From Isoetes taiwanensis (lineage: Eukaryota; Streptophyta; Lycopodiopsida; Isoetales; Isoetaceae), in assembly GCA_021234155.1 (NCBI GenBank), contig JAJEKV010000014.1, positions 10,621,563-10,685,562 of the forward strand: a stretch of DNA of 64,000 bases, read 5' to 3'. A program made the position numbers and the translations under genes. A model generated the notes under the pieces. The model worked only from the letters and a program-made list of their open reading frames with translations, was not told the origin of the DNA and made no database searches. Of the stretch, positions 47,945 through 59,249 are shown piece after piece (within the stretch, counting starts at the first letter, position 1; each line of letters begins with the position of its first letter).

Positions 47945-50070
47945 TTGTGATCAATTTTACTTAGAAAGTAATCACAAAAGGGATTCTGACATGGTAAATG
48001 GCAATAAGCAAGCCATCCAATGAAGGAGTTATAAGATGTCCACATGTGAGGATGCATGCTACACCTTGCCCCTTGTTGGCGAAACACGTGATTTGTATAG
48101 GCTTCTTCACTCCATGAATATTTTTTTTCAGCTTGTTGTTACCCTTCTACAACAACTTTTTTGTAAAGGTTGAGTTGCAATCTCTCATCGATTATGAGTC
48201 TAGACTTATCAATCTAGAAGGTTTGTTAGGTTTATGAAGCATTCTTCAGTCTTGTAAAGATGATTTCCCTTCATTCCGAGTTTCTTGAACACATTAAGGA
48301 AGAATTTTGGATAGCCATTTTGAACAACACATGAAGCGTCTAAAGGAAATTCTAAGAAAGATGCCACAGCTTTACTCTCAAGCATGGCTATTTCCAAGGC
48401 TATTTCAAAAAAAGCATTGTTACTTGTTGATCCCTTTCCCGCCTGTACTTCTCCAACTTCTCCAATGTTAAAACATTAGGTGCAATTAAATGAACATTAA
48501 AACAATTTATCGTTACTAAGTAAAAGGTGGCATTGAAATTTACGTTCTGATGTTTAAAAATTCTCTCAATGTTAGCATACGCTCTAAATTAGAGTTTAAG
48601 AGCCGTCCTTCATCTTCATCTGTTGGTTACGTGAAAAGGATAGATCGTATTTCAACTTTCCCATTAAAGAAAAATGGGAAGGAAAAGAAAAATAAGGGTA
48701 GCTTTAATAAATGTTACATATTGTTTCATAAAATACAAAGATTTGCTTTATGGGAAAGAAATGCAAAAAACTAACGAGGCAGAGGTCGGAGGTCAGAACT
48801 GGGTGCTGGATATTGGTAGTCGGCGCCGACTGACCTCCTATCACAGTTTTTTCATACACAGCTTTTCACTGGTAGTCGTTCGCCTAAGAACTCCTATCAC
48901 AGCTTTTAAACGGAATCGGTCGGCGCCGACTGGGTGTTTGCTCCCGATCAGTAGTCTGTTGCAGTGTTTTTATGGAAATAAAAATTTCTTTTTCAGAATG
49001 CTGGGTCGGCGCAGCAGATACGTAATTCTCATCTAATATAATCTAAGGCAGCATGGATTATTGATTTCAAGGAGATACGGTAAGCAAGCAGGCTAAAAAT
49101 CACAGATTGTTTCTGACAAACATTCTAGTCGATGTAAAAAGAGGCTTCACTCCTGTTATGACTTCCTGGAGGTTCGAACCTCAGTAATTTGGAGATGTTC
49201 TTCTGCCTCAACCTATGAGCAATGAATCCAGGCCAATGAATTCACAGCTGCAAAGAAGACAGCAGAGCGGATGCATTGCACTGAATCAGGGAAAAAAATT
49301 CAACAAAGGGCAATGTAATTTCGTCCAGAGTTTCCTTTTATGCCACCTCAGAAAAAATCATGCACAATACATGTGTTTTTCTCTTGAAACGACAAAGGGA
49401 TAAACAAAGGTAGAGAAATGATACGATATTTGCATCTTTGTTTGCCAGTCCTACAAAGGAATAACCTTCATTGAGCGCCTGAGACAAAACTCCTGCAGAA
49501 AAAGAAAGGAAGGTTTAAATGACAAAGCAAGTAAATACTTGGGGAGTCTTCTATTTAAGGTCGGATTTGCAGAGCAAAGCCGACAACAACCTCAGTTATC
49601 CCAGGATCTTTCTCTTAGCCGGATATATGAAGAACGCTTTGTAGATCTGCAAAAACATAACATACACATAATATCATAGCCATTATTTATGTGGGCGGAT
49701 AAAAGATCACGGTAAGTAAAGCCGTAAAAGGTAAATAAGGTAAATAAAGGCGACAGGTGAGATGTGCGGAAGAAAAACCTTTCTGCTTTGCCGTTTCACA
49801 AGAAAAACCTTCTGCATCCACGCTGCAGATAAAGCTTCTTTCAACTCCGACTTCTGTTTTGCATGCCTAAGAGACTCTTTGCCAACCTTTCTAAGAAAAT
49901 ACTCCAGTCGATTGTGCAAAATGGTTTGCGGTCTCGCATGCATCGATCTAGCAAAAAAAAAAAAAGGGAAAAAAATAACTAACTACTCAATGGCCCAAAA
50001 TGAAAGTTATGAAACACAACAAATGAACGGTCAAGATCTCGTGCACACACTACATTTTGCTTTTATTACT
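47945..50070. other. No gene recognised
   Basis: Minus frame 48209-48397 and plus frames 48550-49036 have no domain. The 12-bp palindrome GTCGGCGCCGAC occurs at 48819-48830 and 48919-48930. Confidence 0.35.
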
Positions 50071-50074
50071 ATAT

Positions 50075-50230
<156 letters not shown>

Positions 50231-50469
50231 ATGGAGCAAATTCTTATATAAAAGTAAGCTAGCATCCAGTAACATTAACAAGAAGACAATAAGCTCATAG
50301 CTCATCAATGAGTTGTGGTCAATTTATTCCAAGACTACCATCTCTTGCCATGTCCTTACTAAATCTTTTCCGTCCACTTATTACCTGCAAAATAAAGTGC
50401 ACTTAATATTAGATTAATATCATAAGATGTAAGAATCAATATATAAACAAACCTTTTATCGGCCTTTTA

Positions 50470-51148
50470 TTTGATCGGCTACAAAGCTATCAAATAATGC
50501 TTTGTCTTTCTTGTCCAGAATATATTTATTAGTTTTTGCATCATATGTTAAGCATGCTAACGATATTATCGAATCAAGTGAAATAAGTTGATTGTCAGAT
50601 AAATCATAAGTAAACCATCGAAGGTTTTCTCCACATCCTCACGAACATTGTACCAAGCAAGATTTATTTCCACGAACATGAAGGTCGATCATCTAAATCA
50701 ATTGGTTGTCTACTTCCTTTCCATGCCTTTCCAACTTTTTGTCTCATACTCAAAACTCTACTCAAATACCATACAACTCTTGTTTCATTAACGGTTTGCT
50801 TCTTGTGTTTCTTACTATTGGTTTTCCTATTTGATGATAAATTAGATTCCATTTCAAGTTCAAAATAAAGCGCACAATCGATCCAATGCCAAGTGTGTTC
50901 AAAACATTTAATTTCTTGCCAACCTCGTACACTTGGCTTTTCACCTTTGTCAATCTATCTTTTGAAAGCCAAGGGTTACCATTCAAATAACTTACCAAAG
51001 TGGCCTTACAGATCATCTTACCATCAACTACCACGTTCCTGTCAACCTTAGTATTCTTTCCAAGTTCCCTTTCATCTAACATATTATCAAACATATGTTG
51101 CATTTCCAACGACGCACAAATAGTATCATCTTCTTCTAATTCGTGCAT
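50470..51148 (-). pseudogene. Copy B of the unit's minus-strand ORF, frameshifted
   Basis: Same product as 53740-54435 (copy C). It begins MHELEEDDTICAS at 51148 and stays in frame to VLNTLGIGS, where a base or two missing near 50875 (GATCC for CTGATCC) shifts the frame. A second gap near 50670 (CACGAACATG for CACAGAACATG) shifts it again. Otherwise nearly identical to copy C, so the breaks are recent or technical. Confidence 0.7.
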
Positions 51149-51290
51149 ATTGCAATCAACTTCTTATTCATTGTAAATGTCGCAACCCATGATACCACAT
51201 TCATCTTCAAGGCTATTAGTTTGCATTTGCTTGAAATAATCCTGGCAAAAAAAGTCTTCAAGGGTCCATGGTTGGACGATAAAAATAAAT

Positions 51291-51405
51291 TCCTCCCTCC
51301 CTCCCTCCCCCCCCTCCCTCCTCCCCCCCTCCCTCCCTCCCTCCCTCCCTCCCTCCTCCCCCCCTCCCTCCCTCCCTCCCTCCCTCCCTCCCTTCCTTCC
51401 TTCCT
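51291..51405. repeat. Polypyrimidine CCCT/CCTCC tract
   Basis: About 115 bases of C and T only on the plus strand, mostly (CCCT)n with C7 runs, ending in three CCTT units. Copies C and D have just four or five CTTC units here (54583-54602, 63287-63302). The complementary strand has many G3-G7 runs. Confidence 0.97.
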
Positions 51406-51632
51406 ATTTCACTGTCCACCATCATTGGAAGAAAGACCTACACTAGCACACAATTCTATAGCTTTCACAGATCCTTCTTGTAAGGCAACAATTATCTGGG
51501 CATCCGTTGCGAATCTTGGAGATCATCTGACACGTTGCCTCGAATTACAGGTGTATAGTTCTCTAAGTGGCTTTGCGAGGGCTTGGCGACTCCCCCCACC
51601 TCAGCTCGTGTCTCAGAGGCCATTGCCACCAT

Positions 51633-51770
51633 GGTGGATAATAACAGAAAAGAACAATTTAGCATTGAGCGGGATTTGTGCAGATTCATGCTAACATGTG
51701 GACTGTCATATTCTAAAATAAATATAAAGTTCTATGATTGTCTTCTGAAATAATGATCTAAGTTTAGCCG
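51633..51770 (+). CDS. Short plus-strand ORF of the unit, copy B
   Basis: Starts at an ATG in a strong plant context (CCACCATGGTGG) and reads MVDNNRKEQFSIERDLCRFM, then LTCGLSYSKINIKFYDCLL, before a stop. It is conserved in copies C (54832) and D (63536) and partly in A. The segment resembles the N-terminal helix region of some hAT-like transposases (ERDLCRFMLTCGL), but this is weak. Later plus-strand pieces (52588-52770) carry FNDLCKFKNAIVVEPGAQMD and GWLLSIRVRLNGKSLGKNEV, after an acceptor (ttctccag, 52545). Confidence 0.4.
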
Positions 51771-53739
51771 CATAATGACTATATAATAGCATCTCGAATT
51801 ATAATCAGGATATCATGAATAGCACATCAATTCAGTATTTAGTGCAGTTCGTATAGTTGAGCATGATTTTCTACTAATCAGAGATATCACTGCAGAGTTG
51901 ATCATGTATTGAGATCCTTGGCATGTCCGAGTAGCAATAATCTCCGAAAATAATGGAATTTACCATTTTTGTACGCGTTTTCCATCCTCAAACCATATAT
52001 CAATGATCTCGAAGCATTGTGTTTTTCAATGAAGGTTGATAAAGATATCTGTGTCATTTTTGCGAAATAAGCAAAGCTCCAGGTTATTCCTTTTCCCTGT
52101 TGTTTCATCAAGATTATCTCTTGATCTCTGTCCAAGTACGTAATCTCAACTTTTAGTTATGCACCAAGATAAAATTTATTTGATCTCTCTCAGAAAAAAT
52201 CTACGATTGATTAGACGGTTTAACGATTAGATTTCTAAAGGCTTAGTTCTTTTGTTAATTGAGAACCAAGATTCAACGTGGAAATAGTGACTGTCTCAAT
52301 TGCAGGGAAGATAAGTAATAGGATATTTACTTAAAGGAAAAGAGCTCATGAAAATTCTAGGACAATATGTATTTAGGTATGATAAAAAATGTACACCTTG
52401 TGTGCAAATAAGGTACATGGAAGCAGAGGCGATGGATCTAGCAATGGGACTACAAAAAGTCCCTGGAAGGATATTCCAAAAAGTTCAAGTTCTTTTTCCC
52501 TATTGCTATATGTTGTCCTAATGTTTTATATTTTCTTTCTCCAGGTTTCTTGGGAGCGATAAGCTCTGCCGCCCAAGAAGAAATAGGGTGCATTTTGCCT
52601 TTAACGATCTGTGCAAATTCAAAAATGCAATAGTTGTGGAGCCTGGAGCTCAAATGGATGCTTGTGGCTGGTTGCTTTCCATCAGAGTACGCTTGAATGG
52701 AAAATCTTTGGGAAAAAATGAAGTGGATGCGAATTATGATAGACAATCAAGCGAGGAAAGCACTCAATAATCAGGTTTGTGCTTAATGCTTCCACGTGGT
52801 TTCTTTATGAAGATGGTGCTTTTAGAAAGTAGCCATCACGCTAGAGCCTGATTTAGCCCGTCTGCAAAGTATGCACAGGAGGGGCGGATGGAGTGGTCAA
52901 CCCTAGCCATTTTTTATAGCCAGCCCTGCCATCGTTATATCTCAGTCTCCTCTATTTTGAGGCCCAGCCGTCCCGGTCGACTTCCCTTATGAGTTTGAGC
53001 ACGGGTAGGAGCTCATTTGTTTGTAGCATGTTATTATCTTTGATATAGGGGTAGTTAGATGTGTTGTTATTGCTAGTAATGATGTTATGATATGCTTCCC
53101 TTTGTTATAGGAGCCCATAGGGGGTGGGGGATAGGCGAAGGACCCATGTGGGCTGGAGGGCTGGATGGGGATTTCCCACTCAGGGGGATTCACCTTTTAT
53201 TGAGGGATATGCCACACATGTATAGGGTAGGAGAAAAACACCCTATATGCGTTACTTTTTAGCTTAAAACCCCCTCATGCGGTATATGAATATTACTACA
53301 TATATAACCCCTCCCGGAGCTTTATCGTCATTTTGCTTGTTAGAGAACCCCTCTGCGCCTTGATTGTACAATTTTTTTTTTTTTAGTAATAGATAATTGA
53401 GGGGCAACTAAGTAAAATAGAATTTGAATTTAAATGCAACTTTGCAAAAATAAATTCTTGCTTCCAAGTGCTTCCATATTTTAAGTGATCCATGAAAAAA
53501 ATGTTTTATAGTTTATGGAGCAAATTCTTATATCAAAGTAAGCTAGCATCCAGTAACATTAACAAGAAGACAATAAGCTCATAGCTCATCAATGAGTTGT
53601 GGTCAATTTATTCCAAGACTACCATCTCTTGCCATGTCCTTACTAAATCTTTTCCGTCCGCTTATTACCTGCAAAATAAAGTGCACTTAATATTAGATTA
53701 ATATCATAAGATGTAAGAATCAATATATAAACAAACCTT

Positions 53740-54435
53740 TTATCGGCCTTTTATTTGATCGGCTACAAAGCTATCAAATAATGCTTTGTCTTTCTTGTCC
53801 AAGCTATATTTATTAGTTTTTGCATCATATGTTAAGCATGCTAACGATATTATCGAATCAAGTGAAATAAGTTGATTGTCAGATAAATCATAAGTAAACC
53901 ATCGAAGGTTTTTCTCCACATCCTCCTGAACATTGTACCAAGCAAGATTTATTTCCACAGAACATGAAGGTCGATCATCTAAATCAATTGGTTGTCTACT
54001 TCCTTTCCATGCCTTTCCAACTTTTTGTCTCATACACAAAACTCTACTAAAATACCATACAACGCTTGTTTCATTAACGGTTTGCTTCTTGTGTTTCTTA
54101 CTATTGGTTTTCCTATTTGATGATAAATTAGATTCCATTTTAAGTTCAAAATAAACTGCACAATCTGATCCAATGCCAAGTGTGTTCAAAACATTTAATT
54201 TCTTGCCAACCTCGTACACTTGGCTTTTCACCTTTGTCAATCTATCTTTTGAAAGCCAAGGGTTACCATTCAAATAACTTACCAAAGTGGCCTTACAGAT
54301 CATCTTACCATCAACTACCACGTTCCTGTCAACCTTAGTATTCTTTCCAAGTTCCCTTTCATCTAACATATTATCAAACATATGTTGCATTTCCAACGAC
54401 GCACAAATAGTATCATCTTCTTCTAATTCGTGCAT
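53740..54435 (-). CDS. Unit minus-strand ORF, copy C, 231 codons, family unknown
   Basis: Complete frame from MHELEEDDTICAS to DSFVADQIKGR. Features: an acidic start, a central block VVVDGKMICKATLVSYLNGN with WLSKDRLTKVKSQVYEVGKK, a basic stretch (SSNRKTNSKKHKKQ), and a C-terminal WFTYDLSDNQLISLDSIISL with VADQIKG. No signal peptide or membrane segment. The frame is open upstream for another 80 codons (54451-54732, CGIMGFDIYNE at its end) except for a single TAA at about 54450, also present in B and D, so the true protein may be longer, or the ATG after the stop is used. I recognise no named family; I suspect a transposon-carried or amplified-locus protein. Confidence 0.6.
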   Translation of the reverse strand: MHELEEDDTICASLEMQHMFDNMLDERELGKNTKVDRNVVVDGKMICKATLVSYLNGNPWLSKDRLTKVKSQVYEVGKKLNVLNTLGIGSDCAVYFELKMESNLSSNRKTNSKKHKKQTVNETSVVWYFSRVLCMRQKVGKAWKGSRQPIDLDDRPSCSVEINLAWYNVQEDVEKNLRWFTYDLSDNQLISLDSIISLACLTYDAKTNKYSLDKKDKALFDSFVADQIKGR

Positions 54436-54450
54436 ATTGCAATCAACTTC

Positions 54451-54732
54451 TTATTCATTGTAAATGTCGAAGCCCATGATACCACATTCATCTTCAAGGC
54501 TATTAGTTTGCATTTGCTTGAAATAATCCTGGCGAAAAAAGTCTTCAAGGGTCCATGGTTGGACGATAAAAATACCTTCCTTCCTTCCTTCCTTCAAGCA
54601 ACCCATTTCCTGTCCACCATCATTGGAAGAAAGACCTACACTAGCACACAATTCTATAGCTTTCACAGATCCTTCTTGTAAGGCAACAATTATCTGGGCA
54701 TCCGCTATTAACCTTGAGATCATCCCACACAC
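54451..54732 (-). CDS. Upstream in-frame extension of the unit ORF, copy C
   Basis: Reads IIVALQEGSVKAIELCASVG, SSNDGGQEMGCLKEGRKEG (encoded partly by a CTTC microsatellite), IVQPWTLEDFFRQDYFKQMQ and CGIMGFDIYNE, ending at the TAA that separates it from MHELEEDD in the same frame. The equivalents are 63158-63430 (D) and 51160-51480 (B, disrupted by the CCCT tract). Its open state in two copies suggests that it was coding. Confidence 0.4.
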   Translation of the reverse strand: MCGMISRLIADAQIIVALQEGSVKAIELCASVGLSSNDGGQEMGCLKEGRKEGIFIVQPWTLEDFFRQDYFKQMQTNSLEDECGIMGFDIYNE

Positions 54733-56735
54733 GTTGGCTCGAAAGTTCTGGTGTATAGTTCTCTAAGTGGCTTTGCGAGGGCTTGGCGACTCCCCCCACC
54801 TCAGCTCGTGTCTCAGAGGCCATTGCCACCATGGTGGATAATAACAGGAAAGAACAATTTAGCATTGAGCGGGATTTGTGCAGATTCATGCTAACATGTG
54901 GACTGGCATATTCTAAAATAAATATAAAGTTCTATGATTGTCTTCTGAAATAATGATCTAAGTTTAGCCGCATAATGACTATATAGATAGATAGATAGAT
55001 AGATAGCATCTCGAATTACAATCAGGATATTATGAATAGCACATCAATTCAGTATTTAGTGCAGTTCGTATAGTTGAGCATGATTTTCTACTAATCAGAG
55101 ATATCACTGCAGAGTTGATCATGTATTGAGATCCTTGGCATGCCCGAGTAGCAATAATCTCCGAAAATAATGGAATTTACCATTTTTGTACGCGTTTTCC
55201 ATCCTCAAACCATACATCAATGATCTCGAAGCATTGTGTTTTTCAATGAAGGTTGATAAAGATATACAGGTCATTTTGCGAAATAAGCAAAGCTCCAGGT
55301 TATTCCTTTTCCCTGTTGTTTCATCAAGATTATCTCTTCGATCTCTGTCAGAAGTCTGTAATCTCAACTTTTCCGTTATGCACCAAGATAAAATTTATTT
55401 GATCTCTCTCAGAAAGAATCTCTGATTGATTAGACGGTTTAACGATTAGATTTCTAAAGGCTTAGTTCTTTTGTTAATTGAGAACCAAGATTCAACGTGG
55501 AAATAGTGACTGTCTCAATTGCAGGGAAGATAAGTAATAGGATATTTACTTAAAGGAAAAGAGCTCATGAAAATTCTAGGACAATATGTATATGTTTAGA
55601 GAGATAAAAAATGTACACCTTGTGTGCAAATAAGGTACATGGAAGCAGAGGCGATGGATCTAGCAATGGGACTACAAAAAGTCCCTGGAAGGATATTCCA
55701 AAAAGTTCAAGTTCTTTTTCCCTATTGCTATATGTTGTCCTAATGTTTTATATTTTCTTTCTCCAGGTTTCTTGGGAGCGATAAGCTCTGCCGCCCAAGA
55801 AGAAATAGGGTGCATTTTGCCTTTAACGATCATGCAAATTCAAAATGCAATAGTTGTGGAGCCCGGAGCTCAAATGGATGCTTGTGGCTGGTTGCTTTCC
55901 ATCGAGTAACGCTTTGAATGGAAAATCTTTGGGAAAAATGAAGTGGATGCTAATTATGATAGACAATCAAGCGAGGAAAGCACTCAATAATCGTGTTTGT
56001 GCTTAATGCTTCCACGGTTTCTTTTATGAAGATGGTGCTTTTAGAAAGTAGCCATCACGCTAGAGCCTGATTTAGCCCGTCAGCAAAGTATGCACAGGAG
56101 GGGCGGATGGAGTGGTCAACCCTAGCCATTTTTTATAGCCAGCCCTGCCATCGTTATATCTCAGTCTCCTCTATTTTGAGGCCCAACCGTCAGTCGACTT
56201 CCCTTGTGAGTTTGAGCCTGGGTAGGAGCTCATTTGTTTGTGGTATGTTATTATCTTTGATGTGAGGTAGTTAGATGTGTTGTTATTGCTAGTACTGATG
56301 TTATGATATGCTTCCACTGTTATAGGAGCCCATAGGGGTGGGGGATAGACGGAGGACCCATGTGGCTGGAGGGCTGGATGGGGGATTTCCCACTCCGGGG
56401 GATTCACCTTTTTATTGAGGGATATGCCACCTGCATGTATAGGGTAGGAGAAAAACACCCTATATGCGTTACTTTTTAGCTTAAAACCCCCAACTGTACG
56501 GTATATGAATATTACTACACATATATCCCCTCCCGACTTTATACGTCATTTGCTTGTTAGAGAACCCCTTCTTGACGCCTTGATTGTACAATTTTTTTTT
56601 TTAGTAATAGATAATTGAGGGGCAACTAAGTAAAAATAGAATTTGAATTTAAATGCAACTTTGCAAAAATAAAATTATCAGCTTCCAAGTGCTTCCATAT
56701 TTTAAGTGATCCATGAAAAAATGTTTTATAGTTTA

Positions 56736-57228
56736 TGGAGCAAATTCTCATATCAAAGTAAGCTAGCATCCAGTAACATTAAGACAATAAGCTCATAGCT
56801 CATCAATGAGTTGTGGTCAATTTATTCCAAGACTACCATCTCTTGCCATGTCCTTACTAAATCTTTTCCCGTCCCGCTTTATTACATGCAAAATAAAGTG
56901 CACTTAATATTAGATTAATATCATAAGATGTAAGAATCAATATATAAACAAACCTTTTATCGGCCTTTTATTTGATCGGCTACAAAGCTATCAAATAATG
57001 CTTTGTCTTTCTTGTCCAGAATATATTTATTATTTTTTGCATCATATGTTAAGCATGCTAACGATATTATCGAATCAAGTGAAATAAGTTGATTGTCAAA
57101 TAAATCATAAGTAAACCATCGAAGGTTTTTCTCCACATCCTCCTGAACATTGTACCAAGCAAGATTTATTTCCACAGAACATGAAGGTCGATCATCTAAA
57201 TCAATTGGTTGTCTACTTCCTTTCCATT
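56736..57228. repeat. 3.2-kb tandem unit, copy D, left part
   Basis: Starts TGGAGCAAATTCTCATAT and follows copies B and C to TTCCTTTCCAT, where the LINE begins. It carries the C-terminal end of the minus ORF (56957-57175). Confidence 0.95.
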
Positions 57229-57230
57229 GT

Positions 57231-57590
57231 GCTAGGGTTTCTGTGGCAACCGGTAGACACTTCGACGGACTGTATCTCTCACATCCGGTGTCAGATTTTC
57301 ATGTGCTTGGGCTTGTTGGAAAGCTGGTTCATAGAGCTTTCCAACGGTGTATGATACCTGCATGCTTGTCTTTGTTTCGGTGCTCAAATCTGCTGTTTTC
57401 TGGGCTGTGTGCTAGGGTTTCTGTGGCAATTGGTAGACACTTCGATGGACTGTATCTCTCACATCCGGTGTCAGATTTTCATGTGCTTGGGCTTGTTGGA
57501 AAGCTGGTTCAGAGAGCTTTCCAAGGGTGTATGATACCTGCATGCTTGTCTTTGTTTCAATGCTCAAATCTGCACTTTTCCGGGCTGTGT
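57231..57590 (+). repeat. Two 180-bp LINE 5' monomers
   Basis: GCTAGGGTTTCTGTGGCAA... at 57231 and 57411 are full 180-bp copies with few differences. A third starts at 57591 and departs after about 15 bases. The unit is 60 codons, and one plus frame stays open through all of them into ORF1. Monomers of this kind act as promoters in some LINE-1 families. Confidence 0.95.
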
Positions 57591-57660
57591 GCTAGGGTTT
57601 TGTGGCAGCTTCTGCACACACCCCAGATATCCGGGAGTCGCCAAGTCATACCCCAAGTCA

Positions 57661-58130
57661 TGGCCACAGACACAGCCCCCCCCGTGGACCCACACTTGGT
57701 TGGTGAGCTACCTCAGACCACACCAACCCATCCTGGGAAGGCCCAAACACACCAACCACTGGTTGACCCCATGCAGGCAGAGCCATCTGGGGAAGACCAT
57801 GAAGCAGGGCCACCAAGGAAGAGGCCTCGGGCAGAGGGAGAGACGTCTTCCATGAAGAGGGAGGCCCGAGCCAAGGCTCCAACTAACCCGACAAAGCGGC
57901 CACACAGAAATCCGCCAATGAACCTTGGAGCCGCGATCCAGCGAGGGTTGAGGCCAATAAAGGCACGCTTTGCGTGCCTCCCGGCAGAGGTGGAGAACAT
58001 AACATCTCTGGATGTTGGCAGTAGCCGTAAAAACTACGAATCACAGAATTGGAGGATCGCCAGACGACAAAGTGCAGAGATGATAGCATCCACTTGCTAC
58101 AATTTGACAGACAAAGAATACCGCCAGTGA
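57661..58130 (+). CDS. LINE ORF1, N-terminal part
   Basis: From MATDTAPPVDPHLVG the frame is open to 58130: a Pro/Thr/His-rich start, a basic patch (GPPRKRPRAEGE), then IKARFACLPAEVENIT and NWRIARRQSAEMIASTCYNL. The frame is also open upstream through the monomers (57150-57660), so the start is uncertain. A later segment in other frames (58915-59140) reads RRKLKGTALYVDRDLTPRQ and GRMREFKAAKQDAG, a block seen in ORF1 proteins of this LINE type. ORF1 products bind element RNA. No zinc knuckle is visible. Confidence 0.6.
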
Positions 58131-59249
58131 GCTTGCAGATATGAGGGGCGGTAGACACCGGTGGTTGGCAGCTATGGAAGCCGGGACGCAGATGTGTGAA
58201 CCTGCAGAGCAGAGACACTCGTGAATCCCTCGCTCCCCTGATCCGTGCCAAGGTTGAGGGAGGCTAAGGCCACAAAGACGAGGAGCACAGTGCCGCCTCT
58301 CCCCGGTCAGGTTGCGAGGCCGCCATCGTGGAGATTAAGGATTCCAAAATGCCGCTGGAAGCTAGCCAGCCAGTAACTGAAAGTGCTCTTCTGAAAAGGA
58401 TTTAGCACGCAGATCGGAGCTACAGAGCTTCCAGCGCCGCTGCCCCAAAGAAGGTAAGGGCCTATGCCGAGGTACATGAGCAACTCCGCCCATTGCACGG
58501 GAGATGGCAAGACATGACAACGCCCCCGCAAGAGCCGAGCTCCGTGACCGGAGAACGAAACCACAACAAAAACACACCAACCCCGCGAACCCACCAACCT
58601 ACAGGACGTCAACCTGGAACACATGCTGCGGACACATCAGATCACGCCGGGCCGCCACCACCCCGGCGCCGGCCACAACCTATGCCTCACCCACCTCAAC
58701 CAACACCTGGTGTGGCCCCCGCCGAACTCCAGGAATAGAGACGCAGGAGCCGCAATGTGGTAGTGCGAGGCCTGACGGAGGAGTCGGGAGAACATCTCAC
58801 TTCCTCGACTCGGCACCATGCATCTTGGACCGGATGACGCTCCCAAAGACCTCGTGACCATTGGAAAGGCGAAGTCGCCATGGAATTCAGCCACGACGCC
58901 GCCCCCGGATGGTCATCTTCACAGTTGAGAGCGTGCCAGAGCGGGTGGCCATCATGCATCAGCGCCGGAAGTTGAAGGGGACGGCTCTGTACGTTGACCG
59001 GGACTTGACCCCAAGACAGGGCAAGAGACCCGGCGGAGTCGGGCCAAAGTCGTGGACCCCGCAGATATGGAGGGGCGCTGGGCTGGACCGGGGAAGGATG
59101 CGGGAATTCAAAGCAGCCAAACAGGATGCAGGCACTCGCCCCTCGAGTCCCTCCTCGAGGGGCCCAGCACAGATGCATCCACATCTTCCGCCCCCGGGAC
59201 CACCACTACCACCGACCCGGCGGCAATGCATGCCACTAAATAGGGATCG

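Larger units (their letters stand above)
50232..53515. repeat. 3.2-kb tandem unit, copy B
   Basis: Starts TGGAGCAAATTCTTATAT and matches copy C throughout, 3284 bp before the next start. It lacks the 25-30 bp before this point that are seen before C and D (ATGTTTTATAGTTTA), having the GATA array instead. Distinctive changes: a CCCT-type tract of about 110 bp at 51291-51405, and two small gaps that break the minus ORF near 50660 and 50870. Confidence 0.95.
53516..56735. repeat. 3.2-kb tandem unit, copy C
   Basis: 3220 bp, the best-preserved copy, head-to-tail with B and D. It contains the full minus ORF, the short plus ORF and a plus exon-like segment (about 55768-55990). A GATA run of about five units (54983-55007) stands where the others have ACTATATAATAGC. 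Confidence 0.95.

Noticed and set aside
49160-49190. GGAGGTTCGAACCTC as a polymerase III B box
   Set aside because: It is a near-palindrome around TTCGAA with no A box upstream; chance or a restriction-site-like palindrome is as likely.
51143-51694. Plus-strand 183-codon ORF rich in Pro/Ser/Leu
   Set aside because: Mostly the CCCT tract read as Pro-Pro-Ser-Leu; antisense to the unit ORF region and not preserved in C or D.
54440-54460. In-frame TAA explained by RNA editing
   Set aside because: U-to-C editing that removes stops is known from organelles of ferns and hornworts; this locus is nuclear repeat DNA, so I do not invoke it.
57658-59231. Long minus-strand ORFs within the LINE
   Set aside because: Shadows of the GC-rich plus-strand ORF1/ORF2 sequence; no LINE protein blocks on that strand.
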